64,000 bases of DNA from Cafeteria roenbergensis (taxonomy: Eukaryota; Sar; Bigyra; Bicosoecida; Cafeteriaceae), in contig VLTN01000014.1 of assembly GCA_008330645.1 (NCBI GenBank), forward strand, positions 310,001 through 374,000, written 5' to 3'. A model generated the notes under the pieces. That model had not been told where the DNA came from and ran no database searches. It worked only from the letters and a program-made list of their open reading frames with translations. The position numbers were made by a program, and so were the translations under genes. Below, piece by piece: positions 31,072 through 39,961 of this stretch. Within the stretch, counting starts at the first letter, position 1, and every line of letters begins with the position of its first letter.

Positions 31072-33425
31072 ATGGCAGCGGCTGCTCCGCTCTCGTCGAT
31101 GCGCGTGGTGGACGACCCGGGCGAGCTGTACACTCTGGTGGAACGGCTGGGCAGTGGGTGAGCGCTTCGGCGACCTCGGCTGCGCTGCGGGCGCCTGCGG
31201 CCTGCGGAGTGCCAGCCACGCCCCACGCGAGCCCGCCGCCCGATCCTGGCCCCTCGACCCGCAGAACCTACGGCGACGTGTTCTGCGCCCTCGACAAGCG
31301 CCGGGACAAGATGGTGGCCATCAAGGTGCTTGCTCTCGAGTCCGACGACGAGCTGTCCGCGATTCAGGCCGAAATCGACATCCTCAAGCAGTGCGATAGT
31401 CCGTATGTCGTCCAGTACTATGACTCGTTCTTCACCGGAGGCGAGCCATGGGTGCGTTTGGATGCCAGGCTGCGCGCTTGCGACGGGTCTCCGATTCGCG
31501 CTGCCCTGCGCGACCATGCTGGTTGGCCAGACTGGGCCGCGATCTGCTTGTCGCGCGCCCCATGTCCGCCCGCGGCGCCCCCTGCAGATCATCATGGAGT
31601 ACTGTGCATTGAGCTCCCTTGCGGATCTGATGGCTGTGACCGAGCGGACGCTCTCCGAGGAGCAGCTCCGGGACGTGTGCGCCGGCATTTGTCTGGGCCT
31701 TGACTTTCTGCACTCCAAGAAGCCACGCATCGTCCACCGCGACCTCAAGGCCGAGAACGTGCTTCTCAAGACTGACGGCACCGTGAAGCTTGTTGACTTT
31801 GGCGTGTCGACGCTGCTGCAGCACACGGCGTCGCAGCGCAACACCATGACAGGCACGCCGCACTGGATGGCACCGGAGGTGTTCATGCGTTCCGCCTACG
31901 GCCCACCGTGCGACATCTGGTCACTAGGCATCACTGCCATCCAGCTGGCGGAGGGAAACCCCCCTTACGGCGACGTGGTGCACATGCGCAAGGTCATGCT
32001 CATGATCCTGCGGCGCGAGCCGCCCGCGCTCGCTGACCCTTCCCTGTGAGCCTCGAGCTGGAGTCCGGTGGGGACATGCAACGCCACACCGAGCGCGCGT
32101 CTTCTGCCGTGGGGCCGTTTGGTCGCGGTGCCGCCCGCGCAGCGCCGCAGGCCCGTTTATGGTTTCATGTTGCGCGCCACTGCCCACCGCCATCACTGCT
32201 TGCCTTGCATCGCGTTTGCTGAGCCCCCATGTGCAGTTGGAGCCCCGAACTGTCGGACTTCCTGCAGCGCTGCCTCCAGAAGAAGCCTGGAGATCGTCCC
32301 ACGGCGCGCGAGCTTCTCGAGCACCCGTTCGTCAAGGAGGCTGTGGACCGTATCAAGGCCGGCGGTGGCCGCTCGGCCCTGCTGGAGAGCCTCGCGCAAG
32401 ACGCCCTGCCCCTGGTGGAGGCCGCCCGGCGCGAGGACGCGGAGATGGAGGAGGAGGAGGAGGAAGGGGGGGAGGAGGCGGAGGCCGCCGAGGATGACAC
32501 TGCCGGAGGAGACGCGGCGGAGGGCGACGCCGAAGCCGGTGACGGGGACGCCGACGAAGGTGCGGTGCCCGCTCCCAAGGCCGCTGCCCCGGCCCGGGCG
32601 CCTGTCGGTACTATGCGCGCTCGAACCATCCGCTACCCCGATGGCACTGTCATTGCCAACGGGACGCTTCGGCTTTACCGCGGGACCCTCCGCCGTGCTG
32701 AGGATGCCATGGGCGAGCCCGTTCCGTCGCCGCCTGCGTCAGCAGCAGCAGCCGGGCGCGGCGGCGCTCCTGGGCACCGCAGCGAGGGCACCGGCGTGGT
32801 GGTTCACTCAACGGGGCCGAGACAGGGCGTGCCCGCTGCGGCAGCTAGCGGTGGCCCAGCGGCAGGGGGTATGCCCTCGTTCATGCGCGATTTGCACATC
32901 GCACGCGCACCGGCAGCCCCAGCTGCTTCGGCCGAGAAGGAGGCCGAAGGGCCCCTCACGACGCAAGAGGAGGACGATGCAGAGCAGGAAGACGGCGCAG
33001 CAGAGGCAGGCGGTGACGTCCTGGAGCTGCTCCCCGAGGAGCAAGTCAGCAGCCTGGACGACGAGAGCCTGCGCGACAGATTGGCAGCCGTGGGCGAGGA
33101 ATTCCGGACGCGACTGACGGAGCTCTCGGAGGCCCACCGCGCTGCCAAGGCGCAGCTGACTGCGGAGATGGACAGGAGAGGCATCGCGCACGCGGACTCG
33201 CCGGCTGACGAAATGCTGGGCGAGGGGCATGGCGACGAGGGATTCCCGCAGGACGAGTACATGGAGGGAGGCCACGACGACGAGCAGGGCTACGAGGAGG
33301 ACGACGGTGGCTTCGGCGAAGAGGCCAACTACCTGGACGCGGGCATGGAAGCCGACGCCGGCGTGGCGAACACGTACCGCTACAGCTCGACCGGCACTGG
33401 CGGCGGCTTGTACGGGGGCTACTGA
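31072..33425 (+). CDS. MST/Hippo-like: MST1/2 (Hippo) family STE20 kinase with SARAH domain
   Basis: Four exons (31072-31157, 31265-31451, 31588-32045, 32237-33425) join to give 639 aa. The kinase domain occupies about residues 22-285: glycine loop LGSGTYGDVFCALD (split by intron 1), VAIKVL with the catalytic Lys, IVHRDLKAENVLL, VDFGVST, and the activation loop RNTMTGTPHWMAPEVF with the autophosphorylation Thr typical of MST kinases. An acidic, disordered linker follows. Residues about 512-558 look like a SARAH helix (LDDESLRDRLAAVGEEFRTR, then LTELSEAHRAAKAQLTAEMD), the dimerisation module of MST, RASSF and SAV. The tail is acidic and Tyr/Gly-rich. In animals MST phosphorylates LATS/NDR kinases with MOB1. 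Presence of SARAH separates this from generic STE20 kinases. Confidence 0.9.
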
Positions 33426-33871
33426 GCCGGACCCAGGTGCAGCCCGCGCCCGCGATTCGACCCCAGCATGTGTGTGTTTGTGCTTGCTTGCCACCAACCT
33501 TGCCATGGGCTCTTGCGGGAGCGAGTCAGGGCCTTGCAATTCAGCCGCCGGCCCAGCTCCTTGCAAGAGCGCAAACATTGACGCGTCCCATGAGTTGCGT
33601 CGCAGAGCTGTTGCGCGTTCGCCAAGGAGCATGGCCGGATGCAAGCTGCGAGGGCGCCTCGGGGACGCGGGGCTCGTGCGTGTCTACCCGCTGCGCTGTG
33701 GGGGGGTGGCTGGGCGCGCGCAAAGGTCCAGAACTGGGCAACAACGGGGTGCACTGGCGCGGCGGAGCAGTCACAGCCACTTCCGCCTCTGCCGCACCAT
33801 CCGGCGCGCGCCGGCGAGCCACTCCCCGAGTCTTCGGACGGTCGCTTGGCCGCCCCCCCAGCGTCGGAAGC
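33426..33871. other. Intergenic, MST kinase to ATAD3
   Basis: Tandem plus-strand gap of 446 bp with the ATAD3 promoter. Nothing further could be supported on either strand. Confidence 0.45.
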
Positions 33872-35860
33872 ATGTCCAGCTTTGATGCCGAAGCCCTTGA
33901 GCGGGCCGCCAAGGCGGCCCGCGAGCTCGAGAGCTCCAAGCACGTAAAGGCGGCCGTGGAACTGTCCAAGCGCGAGCAAAACGTCAAGGTCCGCGAGTAT
34001 GACGCCCGCAAGGCGGAGGCAAGTGCCGATGCCGAGAAGGCCAAGGCTGCGCAGATCCAGATCGCCGCTGAAGAGCGGCGCAAGACCATCGCCTTCGAGC
34101 GCAAGGCCAAGGAGGTGAGACGCAGTTGTCGCGCCCGACCGCTCAAGCTTGGTCACGTGACGACGGCGCGCCCGTCTCCGCTCACGCGTCGCATTCCGCG
34201 AGGTGTGCTCCACTGCCTCGCGTCCGCGAGGCGGCACCCATGGGTGCCGGAAGGTGGTCCGTCTGTGGGCGCCGCGGAACCCTGGTACGGCCGCGCTGCG
34301 CCAGCTTCGCCTTCTCCACCCCTCTTGCCGCGTCCGGCACCCGTGCGGCTGTGTGTTTGTTCTGGAGCGTTGCAGGAGCTGATGTCGCGCCAGCAGCAGA
34401 TGGAGCGTCAGCGCATGCGCGAGCAGGACCAGCTGTCTCGCCAGCGCGAGCAGGACATGCTGGAGGCAAAGAAGCAGGCCGACATGGAGCGCGACGCCCG
34501 CCGCCTTCAGATGGAGCAGCAGATTCAGGAGGAGCGCCTGGAGGGCGCCCGCCGCCGGGCGGAGGCCGAACGCGCCAACATCCGCGCCAGGGCCATGGCC
34601 GAGGCGGAGGGCCGCATCCTGGAGCAGCGCAAGAACGAGGACATCCACGCTCGCGACATTCAGCGTCGCTCCGAGGCCAAGGCAGCGGAGCTCCGCGGTG
34701 CCATCCAGGAGGCCTTCTCCCAGCTGTCCAGCACTCTGGGGAGCTACATCAAGGACAGCACCGCCCTTCGCAACACCGTCTTCGTTGGCACCGCGCTCGC
34801 CGTGGGCGTATACGGCGTGCGCGAAGGCTCGCGCGTGATCGGCCGCGTGGTGGAGCGCCGGCTGCTCACCCCTGCCCTTGTTCGTGAGACCTCGCGCACA
34901 GCCGGCACCTTCGGCTTGCGCCAGCGCATGAAGCGCGCGCTCGGCATGCTCCCCGCTGAGGAGGTTGGCCTGGACGGCATCGTTCTGGAGGACAAGCTCT
35001 CGTCGCGCATCGTGGAGACCGCCTCGGCGACGACGAACACGCGCCGCAACGGCGCTCCGTTCCGCCACATGCTCTTCTACGGCCCGCCCGGCACCGGCAA
35101 GACCATGGTGGCCAAGCGGCTCGCGCGCACTTCGGGCCTCGACTACGCCGTCATGTCTGGGGGTGACATCGGCCCTCTCGGCAAGGACGGCGTGACCGAG
35201 CTGCACAAGCTGCTGGACTGGGGGGAGACGAGCAAGCGCGGCCTGCTGCTGTTCATCGACGAGGCAGACGCCTTCCTCTCCAGCCGCTCGCGCTCTGCCA
35301 TGTCCGAGGACCACCGCAACGCGCTCAACGCCCTGTTGTACCGCACCGGTGAGGCGTCGCGCTCGCTCATGCTGGTCCTGGCCACCAACCGTCCAGGAGA
35401 CCTCGATGCTGCCGTGACCGACCGCGTGGACGATGCCGTGCTCTTCGGCTTGCCGGATGCCGCCGGGCGGGAGGCCCTCGTGCGCGTGTACTTTGAAAAG
35501 TTCGTTGTGCGGGCGGGCGAGGACGCCCCCAGGCGGCTGATGGGCCTCCTCCCCGCTGCCCGCGCGTCGAAGATCGAGATCGGCGAGGGCTTCACGGACG
35601 AGTACTTCGCGGAGCTGGCAGCGCGCACGGCTGGCTTCTCGGGCCGTGCCATCTCGAAGCTCATGCTCGGCGTGCAGGGCGCCGTGTATGGCCGCGGAGA
35701 GCCCACCCTGACCCTGGAAATCATGGAGGATGTTGTGCAGCGCAAGCTTGCCGAGTTCGACGAGCGCAGGCGGTTGGCAAAGACGGACTACACCGACTCG
35801 GCCAGCGAAGCCGTGACGGGGACAGCTGCCGATGCCGCTGCCCGCAGGTCGTCTGCTTGA
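33872..35860 (+). CDS. ATAD3: ATAD3 mitochondrial AAA+ ATPase
   Basis: Two exons, 33872-34114 and 34376-35860, joined in phase 0 to give 575 aa (human ATAD3A about 590-630). The N-terminal half is the family's charged coiled coil, beginning MSSFDAEALERAAKAARELE and continuing through MSRQQQMERQRMREQDQLSR. A short hydrophobic segment follows (TVFVGTALAVGVYGV) that would cross the inner membrane. The AAA+ module has Walker A FYGPPGTGKTMVAKRLA, Walker B LLLFIDEADAFLSSR and sensor 1/arginine-finger region VLATNRPGDLDAAVTDRVDD. ATAD3 bridges inner and outer mitochondrial membranes and supports nucleoids, cholesterol and cristae organisation in animals. The single intron interrupts the coiled coil and stays open in frame, so read-through would go unnoticed without the splice signals. 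Confidence 0.95.
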   Translation: MSSFDAEALERAAKAARELESSKHVKAAVELSKREQNVKVREYDARKAEASADAEKAKAAQIQIAAEERRKTIAFERKAKEVRRSCRARPLKLGHVTTARPSPLTRRIPRGVLHCLASARRHPWVPEGGPSVGAAEPWYGRAAPASPSPPLLPRPAPVRLCVCSGALQELMSRQQQMERQRMREQDQLSRQREQDMLEAKKQADMERDARRLQMEQQIQEERLEGARRRAEAERANIRARAMAEAEGRILEQRKNEDIHARDIQRRSEAKAAELRGAIQEAFSQLSSTLGSYIKDSTALRNTVFVGTALAVGVYGVREGSRVIGRVVERRLLTPALVRETSRTAGTFGLRQRMKRALGMLPAEEVGLDGIVLEDKLSSRIVETASATTNTRRNGAPFRHMLFYGPPGTGKTMVAKRLARTSGLDYAVMSGGDIGPLGKDGVTELHKLLDWGETSKRGLLLFIDEADAFLSSRSRSAMSEDHRNALNALLYRTGEASRSLMLVLATNRPGDLDAAVTDRVDDAVLFGLPDAAGREALVRVYFEKFVVRAGEDAPRRLMGLLPAARASKIEIGEGFTDEYFAELAARTAGFSGRAISKLMLGVQGAVYGRGEPTLTLEIMEDVVQRKLAEFDERRRLAKTDYTDSASEAVTGTAADAAARRSSA

Positions 35861-36128
35861 GCAGGGCGCTGCCTGGGCGGCTGGTGGCGCAGAGGGTCTC
35901 GCTGTGGCCAGCGTGCTGCGACGCCGAGGTATCCCTCGAGCGAGTGGACACCCTGCGCGGTGCAGTTTCAGGAGGGCTGCGTGTGCATTGGCTCTGAGCC
36001 GCGAGTTTGCGCGTGGGCAGTGGTGCGTTGGCAAAACATCGCTTTGGTAGAGCCGCCGTGGCGCGCGCTCCTGCCTCGCATTCAAGCAAGCGGTTGCACC
36101 CTGCGTAGTCCCAGCGCTGCTCGTTTCG

Positions 36129-37036
36129 ATGGCCACGGGAGCCTCCCTGCGGGGAGTTGTCGAGTCGCTTGCCACACAGCTGCGCGAGCAGGATGTTGCT
36201 GTTGACGCCAACCGGCGGGCGCTCGCGGTGCTGGAGGAGGACACGGTGAGAGCGCGCTGTTTCCCGCTGCCTTGTTTGCGCGACAGTCCCCCGTGTTGTA
36301 GTCCCCCTTCGCGGAGGCATCAGTGCTTGGGGCAGGCGGGGGAGGGTGGGATCGCATGCCAGGGGCCGCCTCCTTGGCCTGGGGAACGACCAGGAGGCCG
36401 GCGCGGTGCTGGCGGCTTGGGCCCGCCTGCCCGGTGGGGGAGCCCCGCGTGATGCAAGCTGCTGGTGGTTGCCACGATGCGTGCCATAGTCGCGCGAAAA
36501 GAGGAAAAGGCGAGTCTGGTGCCGGGGAGGGCGGGAAATGTGACGCGAATGGGCCTCCGTGCAGCGACAAACTCGCTGGTAGCAAGTGCCTTGCGAGCCC
36601 GGCCGAGCGGCACCAAGAGCCGCCCTCTTCCTGACCTGTCGAAGAATTCGGCTCCACCTCGCAGGAAACAATCCGATCTGTGTTGCACAGTCAGGACTCC
36701 ACGCTTCAGTCCCGGCTCACTGCCGAGACGGAGATGCTGAGGACTGCGCTCACCAAGCGAATCGATTCTCAGGCGACAGAGATCTCGCGCATTCGCGACC
36801 ATACAGCATCAGTCGACAAGCAGCTTGACCGTGTCACCGAGCTTCTCGAAAAGCTTGCGGCCCGCATCGCCACTGTGGAGTACGAAGTTGGCCTTGCGCC
36901 TCCGGCATCGAGCCGGAGTGCTGCAGCGTCTGGGCGGCGGTCAGCACCACGCACGCCGGCTGGTGGCGGCAGCGGGGCCTCTCCATGGAGCCCTGCCGGG
37001 AGCGGGACGCTGGCCGGTAGTCGCCATCGAGCTTGA
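36129..37036 (+). CDS. Short coiled-coil protein, unknown
   Basis: Two exons, 36129-36245 and 36665-37036, give 162 aa in phase 0. The first 120 residues are one long amphipathic coiled coil: LRGVVESLATQLREQDVAVD, then LEEDTETIRSVLHSQDSTLQ across the splice, then KQLDRVTELLEKLAARIATV. The last 45 residues are Ser/Gly/Pro-rich and basic. I do not recognise the family; small cytoskeletal or ciliary coiled-coil proteins look like this. The intron (36246-36664, 419 nt) is long for this locus, with donor GTGAGAG and acceptor CTCGCAG. Confidence 0.7.
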
Positions 37037-37459
37037 CACGAATTTTTGACACGTCATTTCGCCGTCGCATCTCTTGTGTGCTTGGTTAACAATGCATAAC
37101 CTGGAAGCAGCGCTAGCAACGACGCACAGCACGCCACACGCACATGTCGGCCAGGAGTCCCACTCTGTGAAACTATGCTTTTGTACAGTGGCAGCCAGCC
37201 GACGCCGCTGCGGAGGCACGAAGCCAACATTGTCAACGATCGGCCGCAAGTCGTCCTCTTGTAGCACTTCGCGCGAAGTTGCTTTCGGCTGGCATGAGCG
37301 ATACATGTTGTCCATATTGGCGAGCTAATGGTGGGGATGGAGCGGAGACGCTGCACCAAGTGTGGCGCCTTTCGCGTCGAACCCTGGGGCGAAGACTCGA
37401 GCGCGAGCACCGTGCCACTGTTATGAAGTAGAGTGAAATCAAGCCATCCGACACAGGCC
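37037..37459. other. Intergenic, relatively AT-richer
   Basis: This stretch upstream of the tRNA is visibly less GC-rich than the rest of the window, with short A/T runs (for example aatttttgacacg near 37041). I searched both strands for a second tRNA B box: one GGTTCGA-like match near 37375 on the minus strand lacks a pairing T-stem. No ORF, repeat or RNA gene is supported. Confidence 0.5.
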
Positions 37460-37530
37460 GTCCTCATAGTCTAGTGGAAGGATGCGACTTTCCGGCGGTC
37501 GCAGCGAGGGTTCGATTCCCTCTGAGGACT
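37460..37530 (+). tRNA. trnR-CCG: tRNA-Arg (anticodon CCG)
   Basis: A full cloverleaf of 71 nt. The acceptor stem is GTCCTCA with TGAGGAC and all seven pairs match, followed by discriminator T at 37530. The D arm is GTCT/GGAT around an AGTGGAA loop. The anticodon stem CGACT/GGTCG closes the loop TTCCGGC, giving anticodon CCG (reads CGG). The variable loop is 4 nt, and the T arm is GAGGG-TTCGATT-CCCTC. An internal B box, GGTTCGATTCC, lies at 37509-37519. No intron and no encoded CCA. Pol III would transcribe it. Confidence 0.95.
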
Positions 37531-37532
37531 TC

Positions 37533-37537
37533 TTTTT
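37533..37537 (+). terminator. RNA polymerase III terminator
   Basis: A TTTTT run starts three bases after the tRNA 3' end, the usual Pol III stop signal. Confidence 0.85.
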
Positions 37538-37858
37538 GTCTTTGTTTCGTCCTCTGCGAGAAATCGCTGATGCTGCAGTGACGTCAGGCAATGCGTGTGC
37601 CCCCCGCCAGGATGGCGTCGCCTGCCCGCGCGCAGCAAAGCGAGCACTGAAAGGGAGGTGCGTTCAACCTTGCTTGGTCCAGCTCTTCGCGGCTCTGGGA
37701 GGGATGCGTCGCGAGGGGCAAACTTGTTGTTGAAGCTGGCAGAGCGAGGATTGGCAAGGCGGCAGCAGCCTTCAGCCCCGGCTGCCCCAAGGCGCGCCGA
37801 GCAAGCACACGGCCGCAGGGACAAGCAGCGGCAAGGCCGTGGGACCTCGCTGCCGGAG
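37538..37858. other. Intergenic, tRNA to acyltransferase
   Basis: Promoter and leader of the next gene. Its frame is open back to 37595, but only through GTG/TTG-type codons and non-conserved sequence. Nothing else seen. Confidence 0.45.
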
Positions 37859-39604
37859 ATGACGTCCGTTTGCTCGTCCGGTGGCGAATGCGATGTCTGG
37901 GGCAACTTGCGCAGCCTTGTTGCACGTCCTGCCGGCGCGATTGGCGTCCTGGACGGCATTCGGGCGCTCGCCGTTGCGTGGGTTCTGGCATTCCACTCGC
38001 TTCTCTTCCTGCCAGCCATTTTCCAGGCGGACCAGAAGACGAAAGGCGTCCCGGTCACGACTCCCTCGGCGTACCCGACCCTCGACGAGGCGTGGTTCAT
38101 GACGCCCATCGCAGTGGGCGAGACTGGCGTTGACATGTTCTTCCTGCTCTCTGGCTTTTTGATCGCTTACCTGCTGGGCAAGGAGGCACGCCGCGGCTCC
38201 GGCATCGGGTACCTGCGCTTCTTGCTCAGGCGCTGGCTGCGCATCGTGCCGGCGTATGTGACGGTGATCCTCGTGTACTTCGTGGCGACGCCAGTGCCAT
38301 GCCTCACGTGGTTCTGGACGAACTTGCTCTTTTTGAACAACTTCATCGGGCCCCAGGTGGTCCAGGGCGCCGACGCCCCCAACACCGCCGACGCGCCGTG
38401 CCTCGGCCACGCTTGGTCGATCGCCGTTGAGTTCCAGATGTACATCCTCTCCCCGCCAATCGTCATGGCGATCCACTACCTCGCCACGAAGCGCGCGGCC
38501 GGCGCGAAGGGGTGGCTGCTCCCGCCCTGGTGGACCATCCCGCTCGTCGGCATCGTGCTCAGCTGCTTGCTTCGGCTTGTCCTGTGGCTGGGCAGCGAGT
38601 TCGAGGGCCTGGACGTTGTTATCTACGACAAGCCCTACACCCGCTGGGGCCCGTACCTGGTGGGCATGGCGGTCGCGCAGATGCTCGGACCTGCTCTCGA
38701 CGCCTCCATGGCCAAGCCCAAGCGGCCCAAGGCCGAAGCCACCACCGACGCCACGGGCAGCACCCCGCTCCTCAGCGCAAGCGACGGCCGCACCTCCTCC
38801 CCGGCCCCGAAGACGGCCGTTGTAGGAGGCGCCTCGCTCGCCGCGAGCGATGTCGTCCCTGCCACGGGAACTGGCGAAGCCGGCGAGCCGCCTCTGCCCG
38901 CCATCCCCGTGGTGCCCTGCGAGCGCTGGGCGCCCGTCATCTACTGGGTCGGCGTGTGTCTGTGGGTGCTGCTCTCGTGGGCCAAGCTCCCCTTCCTCGG
39001 CGGCTCGTTCGTGGACCAGCCTGGCAAGGCCTTCCCCCAGGCCATGTCCATCATGTTCTTCCGCACTCTCTTCGGCATCGGCGTCGGCATGGCGCTCTTC
39101 GGAATCATTGTCGTCCGCCTCCAGGAGAGCCGCGTCGCCCGCGACAAGCAGCGCGCCGCGGCCGTCGCGGACAAGGACGCCGCCGCGGACGCCGAAGCCA
39201 GCTCGCCAGCCGCCGGCGGTACAGCCGTGATCGCGACTGACAGCGAAACTGGGGAGCCTGCCGATCTCGTGGACCCGTGCCGCTGCTGCCCGTCGTGGCC
39301 CCTCGGCAAGTGGCCTGCCAGCGCCCGCAGCCTGGCGTGGTGCCTCGAGCTCAAGGCCCTCGTGCCGCTTGCTCGCGTCAGCTACTCAGTGTACCTGCTC
39401 CAGTTCATCCCCATGTTCCTCGTGCTCGGTTTCCTCGACGTGGGCGAGCACGACTCGGTGGGCACGCTCTGGATCAAGTACATGGTGCTCTGCGCCCTGA
39501 CTCTTCTCCTCGCCTCCCTCGTCAGCGTCGCGGTCTACGTGTGCGTGGAAAGGCCGTGCATGAGCTTGCGTGAGCGCTGCAACGCGTCCAAGCGAGCGGC
39601 GTGA
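37859..39604 (+). CDS. Acyltransferase-3 family membrane protein (NRF-6/OafA-like)
   Basis: A single exon of 581 aa starting at ATG 37859. Polytopic, with the signature motifs of the acyltransferase-3 family: VLDGIRALAVAWVLAFHSLL (the conserved DGxRAL...H), GVDMFFLLSGFLIAYLLGKE, RFLLRRWLRIVPAYVTVI, and GHAWSIAVEFQMYIL (the HxWS..vE.Q motif). A disordered cytosolic loop of about 80 residues splits the helices around 285-360, and a second Ala-rich charged stretch follows near 425-460. Final helices include VSYSVYLLQFIPMFLVLGFL. The family moves acyl groups from membrane or acyl-CoA donors to sugars, lipids or peptides. In nematodes NRF-6 affects lipid handling. The acceptor here is unknown. The N-terminal NRF domain of animal proteins is absent. 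Confidence 0.9.
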   Translation: MTSVCSSGGECDVWGNLRSLVARPAGAIGVLDGIRALAVAWVLAFHSLLFLPAIFQADQKTKGVPVTTPSAYPTLDEAWFMTPIAVGETGVDMFFLLSGFLIAYLLGKEARRGSGIGYLRFLLRRWLRIVPAYVTVILVYFVATPVPCLTWFWTNLLFLNNFIGPQVVQGADAPNTADAPCLGHAWSIAVEFQMYILSPPIVMAIHYLATKRAAGAKGWLLPPWWTIPLVGIVLSCLLRLVLWLGSEFEGLDVVIYDKPYTRWGPYLVGMAVAQMLGPALDASMAKPKRPKAEATTDATGSTPLLSASDGRTSSPAPKTAVVGGASLAASDVVPATGTGEAGEPPLPAIPVVPCERWAPVIYWVGVCLWVLLSWAKLPFLGGSFVDQPGKAFPQAMSIMFFRTLFGIGVGMALFGIIVVRLQESRVARDKQRAAAVADKDAAADAEASSPAAGGTAVIATDSETGEPADLVDPCRCCPSWPLGKWPASARSLAWCLELKALVPLARVSYSVYLLQFIPMFLVLGFLDVGEHDSVGTLWIKYMVLCALTLLLASLVSVAVYVCVERPCMSLRERCNASKRAA

Positions 39605-39961
39605 GACCGCTTGGCGACTGCTGGCTGCCTGTTCGGCGCGCAGGTGCGTGCGCGGACTCTGGCGCCTGTTGCGCGCTTGCCTCCTTGCAGGGCAACCGTT
39701 TCCCTCGCTCGCTTGTTTCAGTGCGTGCGGGTCCATGCGACCCTTGCTCGAAGCTTGCATGCGGTGCGAGGCAGGGCACAAACGTTGCTGCTTTCCCCGG
39801 CGTGAACTGTAAGCGCACCACACGGGCACCGCTGAACATCGAGTCCGCGGGAGACCTCGCGGGAGACTGTTGCGGCCGGCCAGCAGCACTCAGGCCGCTC
39901 GCGCTGCCACAGTTTCACACACTCAAACAAATGAACCAACTGCTGAGCCGCTCTCCCTAGC
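39605..39961. other. Intergenic between convergent genes
   Basis: Contains the two 3' ends of the acyltransferase and the first BTB gene; 357 bp. No coding, repeat or RNA feature supported. Confidence 0.45.

Noticed and set aside
29739-31886. 715-codon minus-strand frame spanning the RGG gene and the MST kinase
   Set aside because: Runs through coding exons of the kinase on the opposite strand; the repeat part is a frame-shifted reading of the minisatellite.
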